From Oscillospiraceae bacterium (lineage in GTDB: Bacteria > Bacillota > Clostridia > WRLR01), in contig WRLR01000023.1 in assembly GCA_009777515.1 (NCBI GenBank), forward strand, positions 1-44,084: DNA of 44,084 bases, in the 5' to 3' direction. This document shows, one piece after another, positions 8,676-16,373 of this stretch. How positions within the stretch are numbered: the first letter of the stretch is position 1; each line of letters begins with the position of its first letter. The position numbers and the translations under genes are program-made. A model generated the notes under the pieces. That model made no database searches and was not told where the DNA came from. It saw only the letters and a program-made list of their open reading frames with translations.

Positions 8676-10139
8676 ATGAAGATTAGCAGGCTGTTTAACC
8701 GATCATATCGCGAGCTTGTCCGCGACGACAGTTTATTGCGGAACCTCGATTTAATTGTCATCTCCGCGTCAATCGGCACCATCCTGTTTTCCAACGCAGG
8801 CGGCGCCGCATTTACGGGATATGCATCCGCTTTGGGCGCCGGCGAATTCATGTTCGGCCTCATCTCCGCGCTGCCGATCCTGGGCAGCCTCATGCAGCTC
8901 TATGTGTCTTACCTGGTCGAAAAAACAGGGAAGCGCAAGGCCCTCTTCCTTACAGGCGGCATTATCCAGCGTTCGATTTGGCTCCTGACGGCTGCGATAC
9001 CGTTTTTTGTGCCGGATAGATTCGAGTCACTCCGCATTTGGGTGCTGCTGGGGATGATTACGGCTGCCGCCGTCAGCGGCTCCTTCGTCGGGATAACGCA
9101 CACATCTATGGTCGCGGAAACAGTCCCCATCGATATCCGGGGGCGCTTCCTGACGACGCGGCAGCGCGTGGCGACCGTTGTTTCCATGGCCTCGGGGTTC
9201 GCCGCGTCGTTTGTGCTAGATAATTTCACCGGCCTGACGGGCTATACGATTGTTTTCACGATCGCTGGCATCGCGGGGCTTTGCGATGTCCTGATGTACA
9301 TCCGATTCAAATTCCCTGAAAAGGAGAAGGCCGCAAGCGGCTTTTCCTTGATAAAAGGGTTCCGCGAATGTTTCAGCACTACCAAGACGCGCGACTATAT
9401 CGTTTTTTTCTGCGTCTGGAGTTTTGCCGTCAATGTCAGTGCGCCGTTTTTCAATAAATATGCGATTGATATATTAAAGCTATCATTTACCCAAATAATT
9501 CTTTTCGGGCAGATTAGCGCAAATATCATGGCGCTTATAATCATCCGGCGATGGGGCAGGTTCATCGACAGGTACGGCTGCGTGCCGCTGATGCTGATCA
9601 CCGGCTCGATAACGTCGGCGCTCACGCTTGTTTGGCTGCCTGCGGTTCCGGGGAATTTTGTGCCGCTGCTGCTGTTCAACATGCTGGGCGGGTTTTTCTG
9701 GTGCGCGAACGAGGCCTGCGCCGTAAGCATGCAGCTCTCCCACACACCGAATATAGGGCGTTCGCTGGTGCTCGCCCTATATGCCGTTGTCACTTCCCTG
9801 TCCGCCGCGTTGGCGTTTATTTGCGGAGGGGCGTTCCTCGAATTGACCGCGCCGATCATGGCGGCGGCCAACCTGACGGTTTTCGGGACGCCGTTCGACC
9901 ATTATAAATTGCTGTTTACTATCGCGACGTTCCTGCGTTTCGCGTCCGTATTGATCTTCCTGCCGCGCGTGTGGAATGAAAAGGGGCTTGTCACAAAAGA
10001 AGTATACAAGGAAATCACTCTAAGGCTGGTAAATAATGCAAGGATGCTCCGCATGGCGATTTTTGTAGCTAAGCACAGGCGCAGGTTCCTAAAAGAGGAA
10101 GCCGAAAGAAGCAGCGACGGGGCGAGCGGCGAAGGGTGA
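8676..10139 (+). CDS. MFS transporter
   Basis: This 487-residue polytopic membrane protein has about 12 hydrophobic segments, for example ISALPILGSLMQLYVSYL and LFNMLGGFFWCANEACAVSM. Between helices 2 and 3 is the short basic loop EKTGKRKALFL, the usual place of the major facilitator signature. The cytoplasmic N-terminus (MKISRLFNRSYRELVRDDS) and a charged C-terminal tail (AKHRRRFLKEEAERSSDG) fit a sugar or drug family member. The substrate cannot be read from the sequence; neighbouring sugar-acid genes hint at a carbohydrate. The ribosome binding site is weak (GGTGG). The gene ends in a stretch of GAGCGGCGG-type repeats that continue into the gap before the next gene. Confidence 0.85.
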   Translation: MKISRLFNRSYRELVRDDSLLRNLDLIVISASIGTILFSNAGGAAFTGYASALGAGEFMFGLISALPILGSLMQLYVSYLVEKTGKRKALFLTGGIIQRSIWLLTAAIPFFVPDRFESLRIWVLLGMITAAAVSGSFVGITHTSMVAETVPIDIRGRFLTTRQRVATVVSMASGFAASFVLDNFTGLTGYTIVFTIAGIAGLCDVLMYIRFKFPEKEKAASGFSLIKGFRECFSTTKTRDYIVFFCVWSFAVNVSAPFFNKYAIDILKLSFTQIILFGQISANIMALIIIRRWGRFIDRYGCVPLMLITGSITSALTLVWLPAVPGNFVPLLLFNMLGGFFWCANEACAVSMQLSHTPNIGRSLVLALYAVVTSLSAALAFICGGAFLELTAPIMAAANLTVFGTPFDHYKLLFTIATFLRFASVLIFLPRVWNEKGLVTKEVYKEITLRLVNNARMLRMAIFVAKHRRRFLKEEAERSSDGASGEG

Positions 10140-10230
10140 GCGGCGGTGAAGATGCGTGAGGTGCAGGGTGAGCGGCGGCAAAGAGGCGAGCGGCGGTGAA
10201 GATGCGAGCGGCCGCAATGCAAGTAACGAG
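10120..10230 (+). repeat. imperfect GAGCGGCGG(TGAAGATGCG) direct repeats
   Basis: The 3' end of the MFS gene and the following gap contain several copies of GAGCGGCGG, two of them extended to GAGCGGCGGTGAAGATGCG about 50 bases apart. The repeat overlaps the MFS stop codon, so copy-number changes could alter the protein tail. Confidence 0.6.
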
Positions 10231-10245
10231 GGGGGCAGTGATCAT

Positions 10246-11433
10246 ATGACCAAGAGGGAAAGGGTAATCGGGGCGCTTAATCATAGGCAGACAGACATAA
10301 TACCGTATGTCGTAGGCTTCACGCAAAAGGAGCATGAGCTATACGCGGCGTACACCGGAGACGCAGATTTCGCGTCGAAGATAGGGAACCACGCGACCGG
10401 ATGCTATTATTCCGGTTTTGTGGCCGGGACGGCGGCGGCTCGACAAAGGACAGTTTCGACGCAAACGCCAGCTTCTATGCAAACGTCAGCCGCATCGCTG
10501 TCGGGTGGCCACGCTCTGCGTGAGATCGGGCTTGACGGCGAGGTGGCGGGCAAGCCCGGCTATTATATGGACGATTTCGGGGTCGTGTGGAACCGGACTA
10601 TCGACAAGGACATCGGCGTCATCGATAACTATGTGCTGGGCGAACCCGATCTGTCCGCTTTGGAGCTGCCACCGGTGTACGAGGACGAACTGCGGCGCGG
10701 CTATGAGGCGCTGACCGGCGGAGGAGGCAGAGGGGACGGAGCGGACGGAGCGGACGCGGACGGTGGCGACGGAACGGACGCAGACGAACTATTCAAGTAT
10801 GGCTCCGTCGGGTTCTCCATGTTCGAAAGGGCGTGGACGCTCCGTGGAATGGAAAACTTCCTCATCGACATGATATCTGAAAAGTCATTTGCCCACGGGC
10901 TGCTGGACGCGATTTGCGACTATAATATGGAAATCGTCAAAATTGGCCTGTCCTACGATATCGACAGTTTCTATTTCGGCGACGACTGGGGGCAACAAAA
11001 AGGCCTCATTATGGGCCCGGCGCTGTGGAGGGAATTCATCAAGCCGCGCATGGCGAGGCTGTACAGTGCTGTCAAGGCAAAGGGGAAGTACGTCGTGCAG
11101 CACTCGTGCGGCGACGTGACCGAGATATTCCCCGATCTCATCGAAATCGGGCTTGATTGCTACCAGACATTCCAGCCGGAGATATACGACATCCGAGCCG
11201 TAAAGCAGGAGTATGGCGGCGACTTGTCATTTTGGGGCGGCATCAGCACCCAGAGGCTGCTGCCGTTTGCGACACCGGGCGAAGTCCGTGCCAAGACTGC
11301 GGAAATAATGCAAATAATGGGCGCCAACGGCGGCTACATCGCTGCGCCGACTCATGCGATCCCCGGCGATGTCCCGCCGGAAAACGTTGAGGCCATGCTG
11401 GACGTATTCCAAAACCAGGGGAAGTACCTGTAA
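10246..11433 (+). CDS. uroporphyrinogen decarboxylase (URO-D) family protein
   Basis: This 395-residue TIM-barrel protein starts MTKRERVIGALNHRQTDIIP, the usual opening of the URO-D-like family in Clostridia, with a GGGGGG site upstream. Conserved blocks include FYFGDDWGQQKGLIMGPALW, VQHSCGDVTEIFPDLIEIGL, FWGGISTQRLLPFATP and a C-terminal GGYIAAPTHAIPGDVPPEN. Family members include true HemE and corrinoid-linked methyltransferases. In sugar loci like this one they are common but their reactions are largely unknown, and no corrinoid protein is adjacent. Two low-complexity insertions, a Thr/Ser/Ala/Gln stretch near residue 65-90 and an Asp/Gly/Ala stretch near 165-185, interrupt the fold. It is probably not the haem-pathway enzyme, since no hem genes are nearby. 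Confidence 0.82.
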   Translation: MTKRERVIGALNHRQTDIIPYVVGFTQKEHELYAAYTGDADFASKIGNHATGCYYSGFVAGTAAARQRTVSTQTPASMQTSAASLSGGHALREIGLDGEVAGKPGYYMDDFGVVWNRTIDKDIGVIDNYVLGEPDLSALELPPVYEDELRRGYEALTGGGGRGDGADGADADGGDGTDADELFKYGSVGFSMFERAWTLRGMENFLIDMISEKSFAHGLLDAICDYNMEIVKIGLSYDIDSFYFGDDWGQQKGLIMGPALWREFIKPRMARLYSAVKAKGKYVVQHSCGDVTEIFPDLIEIGLDCYQTFQPEIYDIRAVKQEYGGDLSFWGGISTQRLLPFATPGEVRAKTAEIMQIMGANGGYIAAPTHAIPGDVPPENVEAMLDVFQNQGKYL

Positions 11434-11514
11434 GGGCGGGGCGGCTTGGGGCGGTATTTGCAACCCATGCCGCCCTTTACTCCGGCTGTCCGGGTTTCCT
11501 TTGTGCCACCTCCC

Positions 11515-11640
11515 GGCGTGATGAAGACATCACGCCCTACGAAGAACGTATACACATCCGTTGTAAGCGGCGCGATGAAGACATCGCGCCCTACGAAGAA
11601 CGTATACACATCCGTTGTATGCGGTGCGATGCGGGCATCT
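11515..11640. repeat. 54-bp tandem hairpin repeat (GTAG/CTAC REP-like)
   Basis: Two near-identical units with 54-bp period each start with a perfect hairpin, arms GGCGTGATG/CATCACGCC (11515-11536) and GGCGCGATG/CATCGCGCC (11569-11590), both with AAGA loops. Each is followed by CTAC and a shared tail (GAAGAACGTATACACATCCG). The arms differ by compensatory changes on both sides, so pairing is conserved. A degraded third unit runs to about 11640. It lies between the convergent URO-D and rhaA genes. Confidence 0.8.
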
Positions 11641-11658
11641 TGTTAACAGCGCGCCAAA

Positions 11659-11675
11659 CGTCAACTTCGTTGACG
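11659..11675. terminator. short hairpin between convergent genes
   Basis: CGTCAAC-TTC-GTTGACG is a perfect 7-bp stem between the URO-D and rhaA ends. No long T-run follows on either side, so a terminator role is only possible. Confidence 0.25.
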
Positions 11676-11709
11676 GGGCGTCGCGCCATACGATGATATT
11701 GGCTGTATT

Positions 11710-12936
11710 TTATATAATCCCTTTGTACCAATCTGCGCCGGGCTTGTTTTCCGTTTCGCAAAAATAGTCCCACACAAAGCCCATGGGCATCGTCTTGCAC
11801 TCTTCGAGCAGCGCCAACCTTTGCGTCAGGTCGCCACCTTCCTCCGCGCTGCGGAGCGCACCGAACGGCGTCAGCAGCGCCGCAAGCAGCGCCTTCCTGG
11901 CGTTCCTCGCGCCGATTGCGAGCGCGGCTATGCGGTTGATGCTGGCGTCAAAGAAGTCCAGCCCGATATACACGCGCCCTAGCCCGCCGCACCCAACTAT
12001 TTCGCGCATGATCGCCAACGTTTCGTCGTCCAGGGCGACCACATGGTCGCTGTCCCAGCGGACTGGCCTGCTGACATGGAGCAATACTTCTTGTCCGAAA
12101 GCCAAATATGACGACAGCTTGGCGGAAACGGTCTCCGTCGGGTGAAAATGGCCCGCGTCTAGGCATATGATGCAGTTTTTCTTGTAGGCGACATAGTTCG
12201 TGTAGAACTCGTGGGAGCCGACGACATAGCTCTCGCTCCCCAGCCCGAACAACTTGCTCTCTACGGCGTCGACATTGTGGCGCGAGTCCAGGGGCTTGGC
12301 GAACAGCTCGTCCAGCGAGGCTATCAGGCGCTCGCGCGGCGCCAGTTTGTCAACGGTGAAGTCCTTGTAGCCGTCGATGATCCAATGGTTCGTCACGCAT
12401 TTTTGCCCCAACTCGCGGCCAAAATACTCCCCAATGGCCCTACAGCGCTTGCCGTGCTCCAGCCAAAAAGCCCGGACTTTGGCATCGCCGCTCGCCAGCG
12501 TAAACCCGGAATCCGACAGCGGATGCGAAAAATAGGTGGCATTGAAGTCCAGCCCAATTTCGCGCTTCTTTGCGTAGTCCACCCAAAAGGCGAAATGCGA
12601 CGGCTCGATGGCGTCCCTGGCCACCTTCTTGCCCCCGTCGTCCAGATAAATGGCGTGCAACGAAAGCTTGGTGGCGCCGGGTATCAGGTTCAGCGCCCTG
12701 TCCAGGTGCTCGATGAACTCGCCTTTGGTTTTGGGTTTTCCGGGGGCGTTGCCTGTCGCTGCGATCCCGCCTGTGAGGGCCGCGTCAAAGTCCTCGAAGC
12801 CTGTCACATCGTCGATCTGCCAGCAATGCACGGAAATGGGCGTGTGTTTCAGCGTCGCAAGCGCGCCATCCGTATCGACACCCAACGCCGCGTAGGTCTC
12901 TTTCGCAATGCCGTAATTACGTTCAATGTTACCCAT
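11710..12936 (-). CDS. rhaA: L-rhamnose isomerase
   Basis: This 408-residue protein converts L-rhamnose to L-rhamnulose in the cytoplasm. Characteristic blocks are ISVHCWQIDDVTGFE near 30, LSLHAIYLDDGG, GLDFNATYFSHP, NHWIIDGYKDF, GSHEFYTNYV, CLDAGHFHPTET and HVSRPVRWDSDHVV, which carry the metal-binding Glu/Asp/His residues of the family. Length is close to the usual 415-420. A CGGAGGCG site precedes the ATG at 12936. It is the last gene of a minus-strand series beginning with the M20 amidohydrolase. Rhamnulose kinase and aldolase genes, which normally accompany rhaA, are not in the window. Identification is secure. Confidence 0.93.
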   Translation of the reverse strand: MGNIERNYGIAKETYAALGVDTDGALATLKHTPISVHCWQIDDVTGFEDFDAALTGGIAATGNAPGKPKTKGEFIEHLDRALNLIPGATKLSLHAIYLDDGGKKVARDAIEPSHFAFWVDYAKKREIGLDFNATYFSHPLSDSGFTLASGDAKVRAFWLEHGKRCRAIGEYFGRELGQKCVTNHWIIDGYKDFTVDKLAPRERLIASLDELFAKPLDSRHNVDAVESKLFGLGSESYVVGSHEFYTNYVAYKKNCIICLDAGHFHPTETVSAKLSSYLAFGQEVLLHVSRPVRWDSDHVVALDDETLAIMREIVGCGGLGRVYIGLDFFDASINRIAALAIGARNARKALLAALLTPFGALRSAEEGGDLTQRLALLEECKTMPMGFVWDYFCETENKPGADWYKGII

Positions 12937-12981
12937 TTAAAAACGCCTCCGTTTAATTTTCGCAACCGTGTGCATATACCC

Positions 12982-13006
12982 GTAGGGGCGGATTCCATAT
13001 CCGCCC
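12982..13006 (+). repeat. GTAG-hairpin REP-like element
   Basis: GTAG is followed directly by the stem GGGCGGAT/ATCCGCCC with a TCCAT loop. It sits between the HD gene and rhaA. Confidence 0.7.
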
Positions 13007-13025
13007 GCGCTGTACCACGTCCATG

Positions 13026-13595
13026 TTAACCCGCGCCTGTGCCATCCAATGTGCGCATCGCCAGTATCGTCTCGCTTATCAGCTCCTCCAGCGACCAGCC
13101 GAGGGCCTCCGCGCCGGCGCGTATTACGTCGCGCGAGCACCCTGCCGCGAACTTTTTGTCCTTGAATTTTTTCATTACGCTTGGGCACTCCATATCGGAC
13201 ACGCTTTTGCTTGGCCTCATCAGGGCCGCAGCGCCGATGAGCCCGGTCAGCTCGTCCACCGCAAAAAGGATTTTTTCCATCAGCGCCCCCGGCTCGTGCG
13301 GCGTGCCTGTCGCGCCATAACCATGGCTCAACGCCGCCCGCGCGACGCTTCCGTCCACGCCCTCGTCGCGCAGTATCTCTTCGCCCCTCACGCAATGCTC
13401 CTCGGGGTACATCTCAAAATCTATATCGTGCAGCATCCCGACCACTTTCCAAAAATCAACTGCTTGCGGGTCGTGTTTTTTCGCAAAATAGCCCATGACG
13501 CCGGAGACGATTTCTCCGTGCGAAAGGTGGAACGGCTCTTTGTTGTATTTCGCGAGCAGCGCCCTCGCTTCTTCCAATGTAGGTATTGCGGACAT
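13026..13595 (-). CDS. HD-domain hydrolase
   Basis: This 189-residue protein has an HD phosphohydrolase core: HLSHGEIVSGVMGYFAKKH, then VGMLHDIDFEMYPEEH with the metal-binding HD pair, LSHGYG, and KILFAVDELTGLIGAAALMRP. It matches the small HDIG-type hydrolases common in Clostridia, whose substrates are unknown. The start at 13595 has AAGGGG about 12 bases upstream. It lies between the Gfo/Idh/MocA oxidoreductase and rhaA, on the same strand, but is separated from the former by about 290 bp of repeat DNA, so it may be transcribed separately. A housekeeping phosphatase role is an inference. Confidence 0.8.
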   Translation of the reverse strand: MSAIPTLEEARALLAKYNKEPFHLSHGEIVSGVMGYFAKKHDPQAVDFWKVVGMLHDIDFEMYPEEHCVRGEEILRDEGVDGSVARAALSHGYGATGTPHEPGALMEKILFAVDELTGLIGAAALMRPSKSVSDMECPSVMKKFKDKKFAAGCSRDVIRAGAEALGWSLEELISETILAMRTLDGTGAG

Positions 13596-13647
13596 AAGCG
13601 TAGTAGCCCCTTTATAATTTATACGTTGCGGCGTTTGTGAAAATTGC

Positions 13648-13788
13648 GGACGAACACTGTTCGTCCCTACAAGGTTTAGGCCTGTTGCAACGTTTATTAA
13701 AATCGCGGACGAACACTGTTCGTCCCTACGAGTTTAAGGCCTATTGCGTCGTATGCGTATAACGCGGACGAACACTGTTCGTCCCTAC
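13648..13788. repeat. three 59-bp tandem units, each with the hairpin GGACGAACACTGTTCGTCC
   Basis: The 19-bp perfect palindrome occurs at 13648-13666, 13707-13725 and 13766-13784, exactly 59 bp apart, each followed by CTAC (GTAG on the other strand). The spacers share GTTT(A/G)AGGCCT(A/G)TTGC-like sequence. A worn fourth unit ends near 13855 (TTCGCCCCTGCGAAG). This repeat cluster fills the 291-bp gap between the oxidoreductase and the HD gene; nothing else is seen there. Confidence 0.9.
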
Positions 13789-13886
13789 AAGTTTGAGCAT
13801 GTTGCGGCATTTTCAAAAAATCGCATGTGAAACGTATTCGCCCCTGCGAAGTTTTGAGCATATTTTATTAAATAGATTTGTGGCGC

Positions 13887-15248
13887 CTATATTTCAGGTA
13901 TCACTATTTCTACTTCGTGGCCGCTGCGGGACGAGCGGATGATACCGTCTATTATCGCCTGGTTGTACAGTATCTGCGACGCCGGTATGGGGTCGGGGCC
14001 GCCAGCGACCACCGCGTCCACAAAGGCTCGCACTTTGAGCTTGAACCTGTCGACGTTTGCGTTTTTCAGCGGAATCTGCGTCTCCGCCAGATTGTCGTTA
14101 ATATCGCTGTATAGGAACACGGGACCGATGGTGCCGTCCCATGCCCCGCCCCACGACGTGCCCAGCCCCGGGGACTTCACTTTAAGCCCCGCCTCGGAAC
14201 CGAGGAACAGCGTGTCGCCCATTGTGTCCATATGCATGGCCCACGACATGCGGAAATCCAGCGCGATGTCCCCCTCGAGGCGTATAAAAGCGACGGAGAA
14301 GTCGTCGACCTCGAAGTTTTTGTAGTCCGGCTGGTATTTCGGGTTTTTGCCGAAGTGGTCGCCTGCAAACGCCGAGACGGTGAGGGGTTTTGGGTATCCG
14401 ATGGAGTTGAGCGCCATGTCAAGCCCATAGCAGCCGATGTCGCCCAGCGCCCCCATCCCCGCGAGGTCCCTGCGGATGAATGTGCGGCTCGGCATGCCGC
14501 GCCGCCGCCCGCCGCCCGTCTGTACATAGTATATTTTACCCAAAATGCCGGACTGGACAAGGTCCCGCACCATGATCATGTCCGGGTCGTAACGCGGCTG
14601 GAAGCCAATGGTGAGAACTTTTTTGGCCGCTTTCTGAGCCCGTACCATCGACGCCGCCTGTTCAATCGTCACGCACATCGGTTTTTCGCATAGCACGTTG
14701 ATGCCAGCCTCGAGCGCGGCTATGGAGCATTCGGCGTGCGTAGAGTTGTATGTGCAAACGCTGACGCCGTCCAAATCCAGCTTGAACAGCTCGTTATAGT
14801 CCTCAAACGCTTTCGCGTCGGGCATTTCATATTTATCGAAAAAATCGCGCGCCTTGCCCGGCACTATGTCCGCCCCGCCGACGATCTCCACGTCGTCCAT
14901 CGACATATATGCGCGCATGTGCGCGTTCGCAATGCTGCCCGTGCCTATAATACCAATGCGCGTCTTTTTCGCTGCGCTGGAATCAGACACAACGGCGCCC
15001 TTGGCGACGTTTGCGCCTTTTGCAACGGCGTTTTTAGCAGCGGCTGCGCCTTTGGCGGCAGCGTTTATAGCGGCGGCTGCGCCTTTAGTGGTGGCGTTTT
15101 TTGCAACGGCTGCACCTTTAGCGGCGGCGCTTTTGGCGACTGCAGCGCCTTTGGCCGCGGCGCTTTTAGCCGTGGCGCCCTTGGCGACGCTTGCGCCCTT
15201 GGCGACGCTTGCGCCCTTGGCGTCGGCGGATTTCGTTACTCTGGCCAT
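13887..15248 (-). CDS. Gfo/Idh/MocA oxidoreductase with Ala/Lys-rich N-terminal tail
   Basis: This 453-residue NAD(P)-dependent sugar dehydrogenase-like protein has its Rossmann fold starting only near residue 95 (RIGIIGTGSIANAHM). It continues with the family lysine in VLCEKPMCV and the C-terminal substrate domain (RRDLAGMGALGDIGCYGLD). The first 93 residues consist of repeated AKGA, AKSA, AKNA units, with Lys every four to eight residues, resembling a histone H1-type tail. The start at 15248 is backed by a GGGAGGGG site, so the tail is translated. Typical family members have about 330-380 residues. It follows the uxuA-like gene by 34 bp and probably shares its transcript, suggesting oxidation or reduction of a sugar acid. 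The tail function is unknown. Confidence 0.88.
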   Translation of the reverse strand: MARVTKSADAKGASVAKGASVAKGATAKSAAAKGAAVAKSAAAKGAAVAKNATTKGAAAAINAAAKGAAAAKNAVAKGANVAKGAVVSDSSAAKKTRIGIIGTGSIANAHMRAYMSMDDVEIVGGADIVPGKARDFFDKYEMPDAKAFEDYNELFKLDLDGVSVCTYNSTHAECSIAALEAGINVLCEKPMCVTIEQAASMVRAQKAAKKVLTIGFQPRYDPDMIMVRDLVQSGILGKIYYVQTGGGRRRGMPSRTFIRRDLAGMGALGDIGCYGLDMALNSIGYPKPLTVSAFAGDHFGKNPKYQPDYKNFEVDDFSVAFIRLEGDIALDFRMSWAMHMDTMGDTLFLGSEAGLKVKSPGLGTSWGGAWDGTIGPVFLYSDINDNLAETQIPLKNANVDRFKLKVRAFVDAVVAGGPDPIPASQILYNQAIIDGIIRSSRSGHEVEIVIPEI

Positions 15249-15282
15249 GCCCTGTCCCCTCCCTATATAGATAGTTCGTTCG

Positions 15283-16254
15283 TCATAGTCCGATTTGCTT
15301 TTCAACGGCCTCCATCAGCCCTTTTATGTACCCGACCGCGAAAATGTTCGCCTTGACGGCATAGCTCGGCCGGTCGTTCGGCTCGCCCACCATCGTCGGC
15401 ACGTGATCGGGCCTGGCGACACCGTCGAACCCCACTTCGTAGTATGCCTTCATCGCCCTGTACATGTCCGTCTGGCCGTCGTCGTGCCATGTCTCCTCGA
15501 AGCAGTTCTTGTCGCCGCGGATGTCGCGGAAATGCACGAACGTTATTTTGCCCTGGCTGCCAAAGCGCCGTATTGCCGCAGGGACGTCCTCGCCCATCGC
15601 GGAAATATTGGCCTGGCAGAATGTCATCGTGTTGTACGCGCTGTCGACTAAGTCCAGTGCGCGCTGATAGTTCCGCGCGCTCGTGACGATGCGCTCGATG
15701 CCTTTGAGGGGCGTCAGTATGGGCGGATCGTCCGGGTGGAGCGACATTTTCACGTTCCATTTTTCGCAGACCGGGATGATTTCGCGCAAGAAGCTCTCCA
15801 GCGTCTTCCACAGCGTCGCCGCGCTGATCTCCCCGGCGAATGTCCTCTCGTCCGGGTCCACGTCGGCGACGTCGAACGCCGTGACTGTGGAGCCGCCCCG
15901 CGACGGCAGCGCGTTTTTCGTGCGGAACCAGCCGACGACCGGCATCCAGTTGTAACACATGACGCGGACGTCGTTCCTTCCGCAGGCCTCGATTAAGCGC
16001 TTCGCAAAGTCCATCTGCTCGTCGGCGCCCGGCCTGTCCAGCTTGATGTCCTCTATGCCGCCCATCCCCTCGAAAACGGAGAACTTGAGCCCCACGTCCT
16101 CGAACGCCTTGCATTTCGCCGCCATCATGGCGTTTAAATCGCCTTTTTCCTCTCCCCTGATGCGGAGCGAGGAGACGAGGTGCTTCAGCCCCAACTGATG
16201 CTGAATGGAGACCATTTCGTCTTTGGCGTCTGATATAACTAGCCCTAATTTCAT
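15283..16254 (-). CDS. uxuA: mannonate dehydratase (UxuA family)
   Basis: This 323-residue protein has the UxuA hallmarks: VRVMCYNWMPVVGWFRT, KMSLHPDDPP, NTMTFCQANISAMG, KITFVHFRDIRG, FEETWHDDGQTDMYRAMKAY and RPDHVPTMVGEP. The enzyme removes water from D-mannonate to give 2-keto-3-deoxygluconate in glucuronate catabolism. At 323 residues it is a little shorter than E. coli UxuA (394) but close to many Firmicutes forms. GGGGAGG precedes the ATG. It lies between the M20 amidohydrolase and the Gfo/Idh/MocA gene on the same strand, fitting a uronate operon, though no kdgK or kdgA is present in the window. A related dehydratase specificity is possible. Confidence 0.88.
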   Translation of the reverse strand: MKLGLVISDAKDEMVSIQHQLGLKHLVSSLRIRGEEKGDLNAMMAAKCKAFEDVGLKFSVFEGMGGIEDIKLDRPGADEQMDFAKRLIEACGRNDVRVMCYNWMPVVGWFRTKNALPSRGGSTVTAFDVADVDPDERTFAGEISAATLWKTLESFLREIIPVCEKWNVKMSLHPDDPPILTPLKGIERIVTSARNYQRALDLVDSAYNTMTFCQANISAMGEDVPAAIRRFGSQGKITFVHFRDIRGDKNCFEETWHDDGQTDMYRAMKAYYEVGFDGVARPDHVPTMVGEPNDRPSYAVKANIFAVGYIKGLMEAVEKQIGL

Positions 16255-16261
16255 GGATTAA

Positions 16262-16345
16262 ACCTCCCCTTTTTGTGATCGTCCCTTTTTATGATCGTCC
16301 CCTTTTTTGTGTTCGTCCCCTTTGTAATCGTCCTTTTAATGCAAT
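16262..16345. repeat. imperfect direct repeats upstream of uxuA
   Basis: The 120-bp gap holds five loose copies of (T/G)ATCGTCCCCTTTTT-like sequence with about 15-20 bp spacing. They lie immediately upstream of the uxuA ribosome binding site. Confidence 0.5.
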
Positions 16346-16373
16346 TCACAGTATATCTTATAGGAATTTAATG

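Noticed and set aside
13648-13784. LexA boxes in the repeats (CGAACACTGTTCG)
   Set aside because: The half-sites are separated by three bases instead of four, and the sequence is part of a longer 19-bp palindrome repeated in gaps without repair genes.
13887-15248. Start of the oxidoreductase at the longer frame (15305)
   Set aside because: That start lies inside the end of the uxuA-like gene and lacks an RBS, while the ATG at 15248 has GGGAGGGG.
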